NCBI GenBank assembly: GCA_949126835.1
Contig: OX421495.1
Location: 29,425,171 to 29,489,170 of the forward strand
Direction of reading: 5' to 3'
Length of the DNA: 64,000 nt
From: Anisus vortex
Taxonomy: Eukaryota > Mollusca > Gastropoda > Planorbidae
Shown here: one piece after another, positions 38,339 to 49,566 of the stretch
Position numbering within the stretch: position 1 is the stretch's first letter
Layout of the letters: each line of letters opens with the position of its first letter
The notes under the pieces: model-generated
Database searches by the model: none
What the model was told of the DNA's origin: nothing
What the model saw: only the letters and a program-made list of their open reading frames with translations
Position numbers and translations under genes: made by a program

Positions 38339-39367
38339 CATTACATAAATTACACTTGGTCTTGCTTTAAATTATTTCTATCATCGGTAGTTTAAACAAG
38401 AAATTAAACTTCTTACTGCTGTAGTAAGCCTACGGGTATTTCCGAAACGTCATAACTGCGACGCAACAAAACACCGCTCTTGAAAGCCGCACTACATGTG
38501 GGTCGAGCAATGGCATGTTTTCACGGCCAAAATCAATATCTACGATAAATCTAATGTGTATTTTTGTTTAACGTCCATTTCCGATTTTTATTTGTGGGGC
38601 CGAAAAGCTGTAGATTTTTTTTTAGGTGAAACAAGTAGTGCATTAAAACATGAAGATAATCGTTAGAGCGCTTTTGAAGAAAATTTCCAGACATATATAT
38701 ATATATATACATACAATTTTAACTCGTATTATAGTATAGGATATACATACAATTTTAACTCGTATTATAGTATAGGATATAGGCCAATATATGAGAGATA
38801 AAAATTGACTTACAAATTACATATTTTACAAATGACAAATTATTAGAAATTAGTTCTATAGACCAAGTTTGTTTCAATATGATTTAAGTTACCAACACTA
38901 TGTCTTAAGTCGTATTTGTTTTTGTTATTATGTGCAGCTACATAAATGAATACTATAGATGATAATATAGATTAGGCCTATATCCACATTATAGGGCCTA
39001 ATAGTATTGTGTGGACTCTTGAGATGCATGCACACTTTCAACTTGTACAAAGCAGAGATCAGGAAACTGACCCTCTTCGTTGGCAGGGTACTGTGCTGGT
39101 CAGACTCGACTAAGTATCTTTTGTTTACAAGTGTTGGGTCAGGGAGAGTTGAATTTCTCTTAAATCTGGGTCACCAGCACTCAAGTGTCCATTGTAGCTT
39201 TGCGTGACAAATAAAGGAAAGTACTTGACCTGTCAGGGCGTATGTAACCAGGCTTAGACCAGACTTCTTTGGTGAACTGAACAAAATGTCGACAAGACCA
39301 CTTTGAACGTCAGGTGGCCACTTTGAAAGTCTGTACACATGAGTGTACACTGAGACTAGTTGATTGC
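38339..39367. other. Intron sequence, no gene seen
   Basis: A direct duplication of about 38 bp (ATACATACAATTTTAACTCG) occupies 38708-38780 after a short (AT)n run. An open frame at 39007-39207 matches nothing known to me. Confidence 0.4.
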
Positions 39368-39695
39368 AATCTCACTAAACCTAAGCAGTCTCACTAAGCC
39401 TAAGTATCTCACTGAACCCATACAGTCTCACTAAACCGTCTCCCTAAACCCGAGCAGCCTCAATAAACCTAAGCAGTCTCACTATACCCCAACAGTCTCA
39501 CTAAACCTATACAGTCTCACTATACCCAAACAGTCTCACTAAACCTATACAGTCTCACTAAACCCAAACAATCTCACTAAACCCAAACAGTCTCACTATG
39601 ACCAGTCTCATTAAACCTAAGCAGTCTCAATAAAACCAAAACAATCTCGCTAAATCTAAGCAGTCTCACTAATCCCAAACAAACTCACTAAACAC
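39368..39695. repeat. ~19-bp degenerate tandem array
   Basis: About 17 diverged copies of CAGTCTCACTAAACCCAAA. Divergence is much higher than in the other arrays, suggesting an older array. Confidence 0.9.
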
Positions 39696-41321
39696 ATATT
39701 TATTACAATACGATTTTTTGAAATAGAGGACATTTTTGACAGGAAGGAGTTCATAAAAATTGCGAGGAAAAAAAAGGGAATAGATCTAGTACTAGCGCTT
39801 CTATTGAAATTTTAGAGATTAAATTTAGAGCCTGCTTTAATGACGGTCTTCAGTTGTGTGTCGATAGGGACTAGAGTCTACTTGGATGAATGACACAATG
39901 ATCAAATAGTAAATGTAGCAACACCTGCTTCTATCAATTATTCTCTCTCATAATCTCTCAAACGAAGCACTGTTTAGTACATTCAATACAATTCTGTTTA
40001 CAATCACAAGCTACTTGTCGTCTTAACGAAAATTGAAATATATTTTTGCCTACAATATTAACTGTTACAAGGGAACGTATCTAGATGCAGGGGGTAACCC
40101 CGTTGAGTTATAGAAATTTCACACTGAATTAAGGTAGATTTTCTTGGACTTAGAAACATATTCTAGCATATAGGGGCGACCTAACTCTTTTACACCCACC
40201 CCTGTAATCAACTTTTTAGATAGATCTAGTGTTTTCGGTGTTGACTTATGTCGGCAAGTAGTCAGGGCTAAGCTTACTGCATATTATTTCTGATCCTTTT
40301 AAATTTAATTTTATGTTGTGCTAAGGGATATTCCTTATTGGATATGAGTTTTATAACGTCTAATCTAACACAATATGGCGCCTTATAACTTTGTCCGATT
40401 TCTTAGTCATAAACAAGAGCAAGTCTTGCTAGTAGAGCGCCAAAATGTCAATGTGTTCATTGGCAAAGATTTACATTTAAAAGAAATCATTTTGCTTCGA
40501 TCTTTTTTTTTTTTTTTGGCTGGTTTTAGCAGGTTTGTATTAGTTTGTAAAATTTAAAAACCTTCTCACCCGAGCAGGAAATCGGCATTTGTTGGATCTC
40601 GTGTTTACAAAACAAATGTCCACAGGCTTTTAACTTAAACCGCAGTCAATATTTGAAGTGTGATTCACTTGACTAATCGTTTCGTCATTTCCCACTGAAC
40701 GCCAGGTTCTCCATTACCCATTACAATGGAATGATCCATTCCTTCCTGTTGTTTTAACTCTATCACAAAGTCAAGGTGTGGGTATAATTGAGTCTGCAGA
40801 CACTATACACACAGACTCCAAGCTTCAGTTAACATTTCTACGATCATTCAAGTCAACAAAAAGAAAAAAACTTGAATTTTCGGTTCCTTCTTCTTTTTTT
40901 TTTTTTTTAATTAGAACAAAAACCACTCCTGTAGAAAACGTAGTAGATCTAGCTGTTCACAATTATTGTTCATCAATTCTGACAAAGTAAGAGGGCGCCT
41001 GTAGACAATTTATTCTTGTAGTTAACTTAACAGTTGAAGAAGATTACTTGGATACAATGTACAGAATGATGGAGTTCCCACATTTCAAGAATGTTTTTAA
41101 ATTCATTTTTCTAACACCCTCCTTTTTTAAAATTGAAAGTAAAACAAATATGCATTACATGATTTCCATGTCTAATATAAATGAAAGAACAATACCCTTC
41201 ATTCTTTTATTTCATTATTGAAAATATTATTTTAATTTTTAAAAAAATCAATTTTGAATGAAAACACTTTCCACCAAAATAATCCAACTAGGTCTCGAGT
41301 TGTTGTTTTTAATTCGGTGAT
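39696..41321. other. Intron sequence, no gene seen
   Basis: AT-rich with T and A homopolymers. No repeat or gene identified. Confidence 0.4.
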
Positions 41322-41889
41322 TGATAGTAGGCCTACTTGTTGAATTGATTGATAGTAGGCCTACTTGTTGAATTGAATGATAGTAGGCCTACTTGTTGAA
41401 TTAATTGATAGTAGGCATACTTGTTGAATTGATTGATAGTAGGCCTACTTGTTGAATTGATTGATAGTAGGCCTACTTGTTGAATTGATTGATAGTAGGC
41501 CTACTTGTTGAATTGATTGATAGTAGGCCTACTTGTTGAATTGATTGATAGTAGGCCTACTTGTTGAATTGATTGATAGTAGGCCTACTTGTTGAATTGA
41601 TTGATAGTAGGCCTACTTGTTGAATTGATTGATAGTAGGCCTACTTGTTGAATTGATTGATAGTAGGCCTACTTGTTGAATTGATTGATAGTAGGCCTAC
41701 TTGTTGAATTGATTGATAGTAGGCCTACTTGTTGAATTGATTGATAGTAGGCCTACTTGTTGAATTGATTGATAGTAGGCCTACTTGTTGAATTGATTGA
41801 TAGTAGGCCTACTTGTTGAATTGATTGATAGTAGGCCTACTTGTTGAATTGATTGATAGTAGGCCTACTTGTTGAATTGATTGATAGTA
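41322..41889. repeat. 28-bp satellite, left block
   Basis: About 20 copies of GTAGGCCTACTTGTTGAATT plus GATTGATA. Each copy holds the palindrome GTAGGCCTAC. The array is interrupted by a LINE and resumes at 43862. The first few copies are diverged; the rest are nearly identical. Confidence 0.97.
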
Positions 41890-43789
41890 ACAAATGTTGG
41901 TTTAACACTAAACTAAAGAAACTGTGTAAACAAAAAGAAAATCTATTCAAAAAGTTTAAGGCAACTAATTCAATTAGACTACATAAAAAATACCTAAAAA
42001 TTAAACATTTAACTCAGAAACTAAGCAGACAGCTGCAGAATGAATATGTAAACAATGTAATTTCTAAAGATAATAATAAAAACTTATGGTCCTACATTAA
42101 ATCAAGAAAAATGGACACTACAGGCATAGCTCCACTAAAAGGCCAAAACAACAAAACTTATAATGATAATGAAACTAAAGCTAATATCCTAAACACACAC
42201 TTTGCATCATCTTTTTCAAATCCAGGTGACAAAGAAATATTCATAAATTTAAACAAACTAGAAGAGATAGGAAATATAAATGTAGATGAAAAAGGCATTA
42301 AACAACTCCTAACCAACTTAAAAACTTAGTAAACAAAGCTTCTGGTCCAGATGAAATACCAGCAAGACTGCTTAAAGAACTAACTAATGAAATATCTCCA
42401 ATCTTTAAAATACTTTTTCAGGCCTCTCTAAACCAGGGCAAAGTGCCCAAAGATTGGAAATTAGCCAATGTAACCCCCCTTTTCAAAAAAGGAGATAAAT
42501 CTGACCCCGGAAATTATAGACCTGTTTCTCTAACAAGCATAACATGTAAATTACTTGAACATATAATATATAGTAGTATAGTAAATCATCTAGACAAACT
42601 AAATGCACTGTGCCCACACCAACATGGCTTCAGGAAAAATAGATCATGTGAGACTCAATTGATAGGCTTAATAGATGACTTGTCTAAGGGATTAGATAAT
42701 AACAACCAAATTGATGCTATATTACTAGATTTTTCAAAAGCATTTGATAAAGTTCATCATTCTAGTCTTCTTAAAAAGCTTAAATACTTTGGCATCTCTG
42801 GTCCCTTACATCAGTGGATTCAGGACTTTCTTATAGGCAGAGAACAAACAGTGATAATAAATGGCTCTAAGTCATCACCAATAACAGTAAACTCAGGAGT
42901 TCCACAAGGAACTGTTCTAGGGCCCCTACTATTTCTAATTTACATTAATGATCTGCCAAATTGCATCAACACAGGCACAAAAGTAAGATTATTTGCTGAT
43001 GATTGCATAATTTATAGAATAATAAAGACAGGAAAAGATAGTGAACTTTTACAAAAAGACCTAGATGAACTACAAAAATGGGAATCAAACTGGAGTATGT
43101 CTTTTCACCCAGAAAAATGCCAACTAATAAGGGTATCCAAGAAAAAAAAACAAATAATAACAAACTACTTCATTCATGGTAAAGAACTAACTCAAACTAG
43201 CAATGCTAAGTATCTAGGAGTAATAATAAATGATAAGTTATCTTGGAACCCTCACATTGATGAAGTAATTAAAAAATCAAACAAAACATTAGGATTCATA
43301 AAAAGGAACTTTTACAAATGTAATAAGAATATAAAACTAAAATGCTATCTCACATTAGTTATGCCTATACTAGAATATGCAGGATCTGTATGGGACCCAT
43401 CAACTAAAGAAAACATTAAAAAATTAGAACAAATTCAAAAAAGAGCTGCAAGGTTTATAACTAGTGAATATTCCCAATTGACAAGAGTAACACCATTAGT
43501 CAAATCACTAAACCTAGAAACACTAGAGGACAGAAGGGCAAAGAGTAAAGTAGTAATAATACATAAGGCATTAAACTCTTATTTAGAAATACAACCCAAT
43601 AACAATCTGTTGCAAAGCTCAGATAAACATAAAGACAAAAACACCTTCCTTGTCCCTTATGCGAGAACAAATGCATATAAGTACTCTTTCTTCCCGAGTG
43701 GCATTCGGGCATGGAATGGGTTGCCTGAACAAACCAGGAAAACCAATAACCTAACATCATTTAAAACATTAATAAAAATGCAAGACTAG
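41889..43789 (+). pseudogene. LINE ORF2 reverse transcriptase, one frameshift
   Basis: The first part (to the stop at 42327-42329) is the linker region with basic and coiled-coil-like sequence. One frameshift near 42327 separates it from the remainder, which is open from at least 42329 to 43789. In the 448-residue frame counted from 42443, motif A has D96 (DFSKAFD), motif B is SGVPQGTVLGP (151-161) and the catalytic motif C is FADD (184-187). The thumb and a C-terminal tail (YSFFPSGIRAWNGLP) complete the domain; there is no RNase H. Apart from the frameshift and truncation it is well preserved, suggesting a recent insertion. Family: jockey superfamily, near CR1/L2, inferred from motif order. 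Confidence 0.9.
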
Positions 43790-43861
43790 ACTCGGACCAC
43801 GGATGAGCGTAGGACGCAATAATTTTCTTTATAGAAGGAGCGTCTGTAATGTATAAGATAA
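41890..43861 (+). mobile_element. 5'-truncated jockey/CR1-type LINE inserted in a satellite
   Basis: The 1,972-bp insertion splits the 28-bp array, and GATAGTA occurs at both borders (41883-41889 and 43862-43868), consistent with a 7-bp target duplication. It starts in the linker before the reverse transcriptase, so the endonuclease and any ORF1 are missing. After the ORF2 stop there is a 72-bp 3' UTR ending in GTATAAGATAAGATA, a short-repeat LINE tail. The first 44 bp of the open frame through the 5' border are satellite read-through. Confidence 0.93.
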
Positions 43862-44042
43862 GATAGTAGGCCTACTTGTTGAATTGATTGATAGTAGGCC
43901 TACTTGTTGAATTGATTGATAGTAGGCCTACTTGTTGAATTGATTGATAGTAGGCCTACTTGTTGAATTGATTGATAGTAGGCCTACTTGTTGAATTGAT
44001 TTAATTAGGTGATTGATAGTAGGCCTACTTGTTGAATTGATT
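43862..44042. repeat. 28-bp satellite, right block
   Basis: About 6.5 copies of the same unit as 41322-41889, the last two separated by a TTTAATTAGGT interruption. Confidence 0.96.
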
Positions 44043-44070
44043 AAAAAAATTCAGTTTACAGACGAAATAG

Positions 44071-44285
44071 ATTAAATTGGTTACTTATATAGCGCTTCTA
44101 TCCATGCTATTTTAGCATGCTCAGTGCGCTCTGTAAACACAATGCTGCCTGCTGGCGCAAATATGTTTACAGGCCCAAAACTCCTGCAGGACGACAGGGA
44201 TCCGCCGGTGGCCGGGCTAGAACCCGCGACGTGTCAGTTGGTTTTTGGTTGACATTCCGGTGAACTAACCGCTGGACCAGCCGGA
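44071..44285 (-). mobile_element. tRNA-derived SINE with LINE-like tail
   Basis: On the minus strand the head carries an A-box-like CTGGTCCAGCGGTTAGTTCA and a B-box-like GGGTTCTAGCCC. After the body (GCGGATCCCTGTCGTCCTGC) the 3' end reads GCACTGAGCATGCTAAAATA, AGCATGGATAGAA and GCGCTATATAAGTAACCAAT. That end matches the LINE tail at 36947-37020. A second head-only copy lies at 63587-63705. Confidence 0.82.
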
Positions 44286-44694
44286 TCTAGAGTTAATTCA
44301 TGTGTTCTAACAATAGCAGCTGTTATATTTGAAAGAGTAATAATTGCATTAAGTATTCCGTTAGATTATAGATCTATTTCTTTTTTTAAAAAACATTTTC
44401 TCCCGATGTAATAAAGAAAGATAATAATTTGATCAAAATCATAGCTACCTTTTGATACTTTATTCAAATGAGCAGATTTGTGGAACTAAGCCAGGGTTGG
44501 ACGGCATCCCCCCCCCCAGCCCTCCCTTTTTTTTTAGCTTAAAGCTGGTAAAATAAAAGCGTTCTGTTTCAATAATTTAATTAAAGTATTAGTTCTAATA
44601 CATTTTTCAATTCTTATTCATTTTTATACAAATTATTATATTTTTTGAAAAAATTTAAAGGTTATAATTTTTTAGCCTCCATATTGACGATTTC
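44286..44694. other. AT-rich intron spacer
   Basis: Nothing recognisable. Confidence 0.4.
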
Positions 44695-45785
44695 TTAACT
44701 GTTAAATGGCGCAAATGGCCGATATCTTAATTGTTAAATGGCACAGATGGCCGATATCTTAACTGTTAAATGGCACAGATGGCCGATTTCTTAACTGTTA
44801 AATAGCACAGATTGCCGATTTCTTAACTGTTAGATGGCACAGATGGCCGATTTCTTAACTGTTAGATGGCACAGATGGCCGATTTCTTAACTGTTAAATG
44901 GCACAGGTGACCGATTTCTTAACTGTTAAATGGCACAGATGGCCGATTTCTTAACTGTTAAATGGCACAGATGGCCGATTTCTTAACTGTTAAATGGCGC
45001 AGATGGCCGATTTCTTAACTGTTAAATGGCACAGATGGCCGATTTCTTAACTGTTAAATAGCACATATGGCCGATTTCTTAACTGTTAGATGCACAGATG
45101 GCCGATTTCTTAACTGTTAAATGGCACAGATGACCGATTTCTTAAGTGTTAAATAGCACATATGGCCGATTTCTTAACTGTTAGATGGCACAGGTGACCG
45201 ATTTCTTAACTGTTAAATGGCACAGATGACCGATTTCTTAAGTTGTAAAGGCCACAGATGGCCGATTTCTTAACTGTTAAATGGCACAGATGGCCGATTG
45301 CTTAACTGTTAAATGGCACAGGTGACCGATTTCTTAACTGTTAAATGGCACAGATGGCCGATTTCTTAACTGTTAAATGGCACAGATGGCCGATTTCTTA
45401 ACTGTTAAATGGCGCAGATGGCCGATTTCTTAACTGTTAAATGGCACAGATGGCCGATTTCTTAACTGTTAAATAGCACATATGGCCGATTTCTTAACTG
45501 TTAGATGCACAGATGGCCGATTTCTTAACTGTTAAATGGCACAGATGACCGATTTCTTAAGTGTTAAATAGCACATATGGCCGATTTCTTAACTGTTAGA
45601 TGGCACAGGTGACCGATTTCTTAACTGTTAAATGGCACAGATGACCGATTTCTTAAGTTGTAAAGGCCACAGATGGCCGATTTCTTAACTGTTAAATGGC
45701 ACAGATGGCCGATTGCTTAACTGTTAAATGGCACAGGTGACCGATTTCTTAACTGTTAAATGGCACAGATGAACGATTTCTTAAT
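44695..45785. repeat. 32-bp satellite with 415-bp higher-order period
   Basis: About 34 copies of CACAGATGGCCGATTTCTTA plus ACTGTTAAATGG. The variant AAGTTGTAAAGGCC occurs at 45240 and again 415 bp later, with the surrounding order of variants also repeated (13 units, one base lost). Confidence 0.96.
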
Positions 45786-45892
45786 TTTTGACATCGTTAC
45801 TCACGACCATCTAGATTGTAGACTCTAGCCGGGGTTAACAGAAATTCGACAACAAGACCCACCCTCGTAATCCAAGAAAATAAATAACTAAA

Positions 45893-46003
45893 AAAACAAC
45901 AACAACAAGCAACTAAGAGTAACTATCTGAACAACAACAACAAGCAACTAAGAGTAACTATCTGAACAACAACAACAAGCAACTAAGAGTAACTATCTGA
46001 AAA
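45893..46003. repeat. ~36-bp repeat, three copies
   Basis: Three copies of AACAACAACAACAAGCAACT followed by AAGAGTAACTATCTG. Confidence 0.93.
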
Positions 46004-46487
46004 TTGGATGAAAGTTTACGCCCTTGAGTTTTGCTTGTAGCCTACAAGATGTTTAGACAGTAAATTGCCCTTGAATAGAGCGTATGAGAAGTATGAGGGA
46101 CTTTGTACATTTTACATTTTCCTAGAGCACTCACTCATAAGTTGATGTTAAAAGGTTCTATTATGTGCCTTTGTTTGTGTCAGTGTGTGCGTGTACATTT
46201 GTTTTAAGGTGTTGTGATTGGAGGAGAAGGAAAGGAGAAGGAGAGGCTAAGATATAAAACCAAGGGAGTGCATTGCGACAAAACGTCTGCGTGAAGGTAA
46301 ATGCCAACATGCCCTGTACATTTGCTCAGGTTTAAATTACATACAACCGTTGCTGAATGCGACCTTGATTCTTTAACCAGATCTAATGGGCTCACGCCAC
46401 TGTACATAGGTCACATGCAAGTGCGTTTTTTTAATAATTTTTCCAGTAAACAGAATCAATTTAAAACTCTATCAGATATATTATAAT
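46004..46487. other. Intron sequence, no gene seen
   Basis: Short unmatched frames on both strands. Confidence 0.4.
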
Positions 46488-48617
46488 CAGGGTTCGTACG
46501 GATCATGGAATTTTGGAAAAGTTTTGGAAAATTGATAGGACCGTTTCCAGTATGAAAAAGTTTTGGAAAAATGCATTTTGATAACTAGATCATGGAAAAG
46601 TTTTGGAATTTTTAAATTTAGATATTTTCTTGCAAAATTTCGCTGAACCTGATTTTTTCCTTTTCCAACACGCGCATCTCTAAATTATAAATACCCGGTA
46701 CGCTAATTCCGCTGTTCTTGCAAACCTCCCATATGTAAATTACGGGAAGCTCTCTTGTCTCGCTTTTTTTGGTTTGGTGAAGATGGTACCAGCCTATGCT
46801 TGCCACTCCTCCCTTTCACTCCTTCCCCCACAGTTTGGTGTCTGCTAGACTAGATAAGTTAACAGACCTGTCAACCCTTTTGATTTTCTCGGAGTTTTAC
46901 AGATTTTTACCCCTCATTCCACCCATTCCGACAAATCCTTAAAACTCCGATTTTTGGAACATTATAAGTACAAGTTTTAATATTTTTTTAACCGCTATAA
47001 AAAACAAAAATCCATGATTCAAGAAGTGGATCGTTTAGATTATTCCATTTTTGTTTTTTTCTTTTGTACTTCCGTTAACGAAAGCGCATCGCGGGCTGAT
47101 TACTTTCACTTTCATGGTTTGCACTTGCACATTAGTCATTAGGCCTACGCTGATATTTTGATTGTCAAAGCTGGTTGTTAATAAACGTTTTCGTGTTAAA
47201 ATGTGGCCGCTTAAGTCCGATTACAACCTTTTTTAATTTTTTCATAAAAAAATTTTAGCGATTTCAAAAACGACCCGATATAAAAAAAATAACAAAAACA
47301 ATGAATCTCTAGGCCTACCGATGCATTGCCAGCCATAGCGGCGCCATGCCTTATAATATTAATGATTACCGGCTATCGCATTTGTTTAAATAATAAAATA
47401 CAATTTTGTGTGACATCGACATCTAGTAGGCCTATTATATTTTCTTGGAAAGCGTCAAATTTTTAGCTCTAGGTCTAGATGTCTACATATCTGTATTATA
47501 AACGCTTTTTACTCTTTTACTTTTCGACTGACTATTAAAAAACAAAAGTTGAATAGTCTATTAGGGCACTAGGACTAGGACTAAAGAAAAAAAAATGTGG
47601 GTCAAAATAACTACCGAAAATTTTATATATTTTCTAAAAAATGCCGGCTGCTATATGACATAGTGCATAGTCTGTCATGTTGCTCACTATTATCTAGTAC
47701 TAGGTTAGCTATAGGCCTATGACCATATAAGAATAGGCTATACGTTACGTTATAAGGTATAGGCTAAATATGAAGAGGCCTGTTACTAGCATTTTAGTAG
47801 GTCTATTAGTTACTAGTATTCTACTATTTAGGCCTATTACTAGTATTAGGCCTATACTATAGAGCCTTTATTACACTATTTAGCTTTATAATTATTGATA
47901 TTTTGTAGCGTTAAATACACAGATTGCTATTAATTAAAACTTTAAACTAATTACATTAATAACAAACAATAGGCCTACTAGTTATTTTCTTTCCAATTGT
48001 AAATGCATGACTTGTGCTACATATCAATACAGTATTATAAAGTTTTCATTATTAATAGTCTCTGTCACAATCTGATTTACTAATAGATCAAGCTAGAAAT
48101 TAATTCGTCTGCTTTATTGGTGATGAGCTCTCTTATTATTTTTCCCTATTTTATTATTAATATTGGGTTTTTTTTGTTCTACTCTCTTTTGTTTTCTTGT
48201 TTAACTTCTTTTTTTTTATATTGTAAACAGTTTTATATCAATACAAGCTAAATTGCCCCGCGTTGCCCGGGTGGGAAAAAACAGGACTGTATAAGGTGCA
48301 GATAAAAATTGTATAAACTACAATTAAAAGAAAGCTATAAATCTAATAATAATTAAATTTTTTTTTTTACTGGAGACGTTTGTTTAGGAAAGTAATTTAA
48401 AATAAATATTGCAGGCCCCCTAATCGGGTAACAAAATGGGCAAATATTTTTATGTACTCTAAATTGCTCTAAAACACTGACTTTTTATATATATAGATTT
48501 CATTGGTATATTTCGGGATTTTTATTCAAAAGAGGGTCTTGGAAATTGTGTACATTATCATGGAAAAGTTTTGGAAATGTCATGGAAATTTTATAATCCA
48601 AAGTTGTGGGAACCCTG
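46488..48617. mobile_element. Element B: relative of element A, 2.13 kb
   Basis: The ends are CAGGGTTCGTACGG at the left and GTTGTGGGAACCCTG at the right; only about eight terminal bases are inverted copies. TATAAT flanks both sides (46482-46487 and 48618-48623), a 6-bp duplication. Subterminal CATGGAAAAGTTTTGGAA motifs repeat at both ends in the same orientation. The stretch 46645-46860 (CCTTTTCCAACACG to GTGTCTGCTAGACTAGATAA) is similar to 21905-22105 of element A. No transposase frame is visible. A GCCCCGCGTTGCCCGGGTGGG-like fragment at 48254 suggests another small element nested inside. Confidence 0.77.
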
Positions 48618-48623
48618 TATAAT

Positions 48624-49089
48624 ATATATATGTATATATATATCTAGAGAGAGAGAGAGATCTATATATATTTGTATAAAAACGAATAATAACACTTTAT
48701 ATCAAATACATATTTGTTAAGAATAATCTTATATCACGGACCTGCTACGCATTTAGGCCACTACATTAATTTTTTACGCGACTCGAATTTTGTACAAGCA
48801 AACACAAGTGTTTTGGTAAGGGCTAATATTTAAAAGGGGGTGGGGGCAGTGCAGAAATAAGGAAGGTGAAATTGTCACAACGAACTTAAATAAATGTGGA
48901 AACAATAGTGCTATGTCTGTTTATAGATCTATAGCTTTGGTAAATAAATACACGAAACATTAGTATTGAAAAACAAAACCAGAAAAACCTAAGTGTCGGT
49001 AAAGTCCTATATTACATTTCTATCAGCAGGCCTAACTATTAACGTTATTTTAAAAAAATCTCTAACGCCTTCATTTCTCTGTATTACAG
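48624..49089. other. 3' end of Rho intron 1
   Basis: A (GA)n run lies at 48647-48660. A T-rich stretch with TTTCTCTGTATTACAG forms the acceptor ending at 49089. Confidence 0.6.
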
Positions 49090-49148
49090 TTACTACAACA
49101 ATGGGAGGTAAATCTTATGTCATCAGCTTGTTTGACACTGCTGGACAG
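49090..49148 (+). CDS. Rho-family small GTPase, coding exon 2
   Basis: This 59-base exon completes a Val codon with the last base of exon 1. It encodes TTTMGGKSYVISLFDTAGQ (residues 52-70): the beta-hairpin after switch I and the DTAGQ motif with the catalytic Gln70 (Rac Q61). It ends at a codon boundary before GTCAGT. Length between switch I and DTAGQ is equal to that of TC10/RhoQ, which supports both splice sites. Confidence 0.92.
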
Positions 49149-49566
49149 GTCAGTAGATCTAGTTTTTTTTCTGTTTTTATAATGCAATATTTTATCACAC
49201 CTACAGATTTGTTTGTTTATCCAGTTTGCGGTGCTGTTTTCCGCATACATTGACCATAAAGAGAAGAAAACATAGGCAATTGGAGCACTGTCAATAGTGT
49301 TCAATATAAAAGTCTATGCATCATTTAACATTGGCTTAATTTCTATTAGTTCTCCTTTTTAAAAGACTTGCTAATAGTTGTCGTGTTTAGATAAGAAGAT
49401 ACAATATAGTTTTACAAAACACTGTCCATTGATATTGATAAAGCTAGTAGGCTATCTATCGTAGTTTACTAGTGGAGAATGAAACATTGATTATCAATTT
49501 ATTCTATACAGTTTTGTTGATGCTATCATGGAACCAATACTGATTTGTTGAATATTTTACTTCCAG
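49149..49566 (+). other. Intron 2 of the Rho GTPase (418 bp, GT-AG)
   Basis: The donor is CAG|GTCAGT and the acceptor TACTTCCAG; phase 0. It is an ordinary short intron, in contrast to intron 1. Confidence 0.9.

Larger units (their letters stand above)
5031..49089 (+). other. Intron 1 of the Rho GTPase, 44 kb, GC-AG type
   Basis: The exon end reads CAG followed by GCAAGT, the classic GC-donor consensus, and the acceptor is TATTACAG at 49082-49089. Joining 5030 to 49090 makes a Val codon and gives a switch I to switch II spacing equal to that of TC10/RhoQ. The nearby GT at 5035-5036 leaves two overhanging bases, and with exon 2 that frame hits a stop within seven codons. The intron is 44,059 bp and carries most of the satellites and mobile elements in this window. 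Confidence 0.88.

Noticed and set aside
39007..39207. 66-codon open frame with several Cys and His
   Set aside because: No regular zinc-binding spacing and no support from splice sites or neighbouring exons.
42966..43760. Minus-strand open frames over the LINE
   Set aside because: They are shadows of the reverse transcriptase frame, which carries the catalytic FADD and other motifs.
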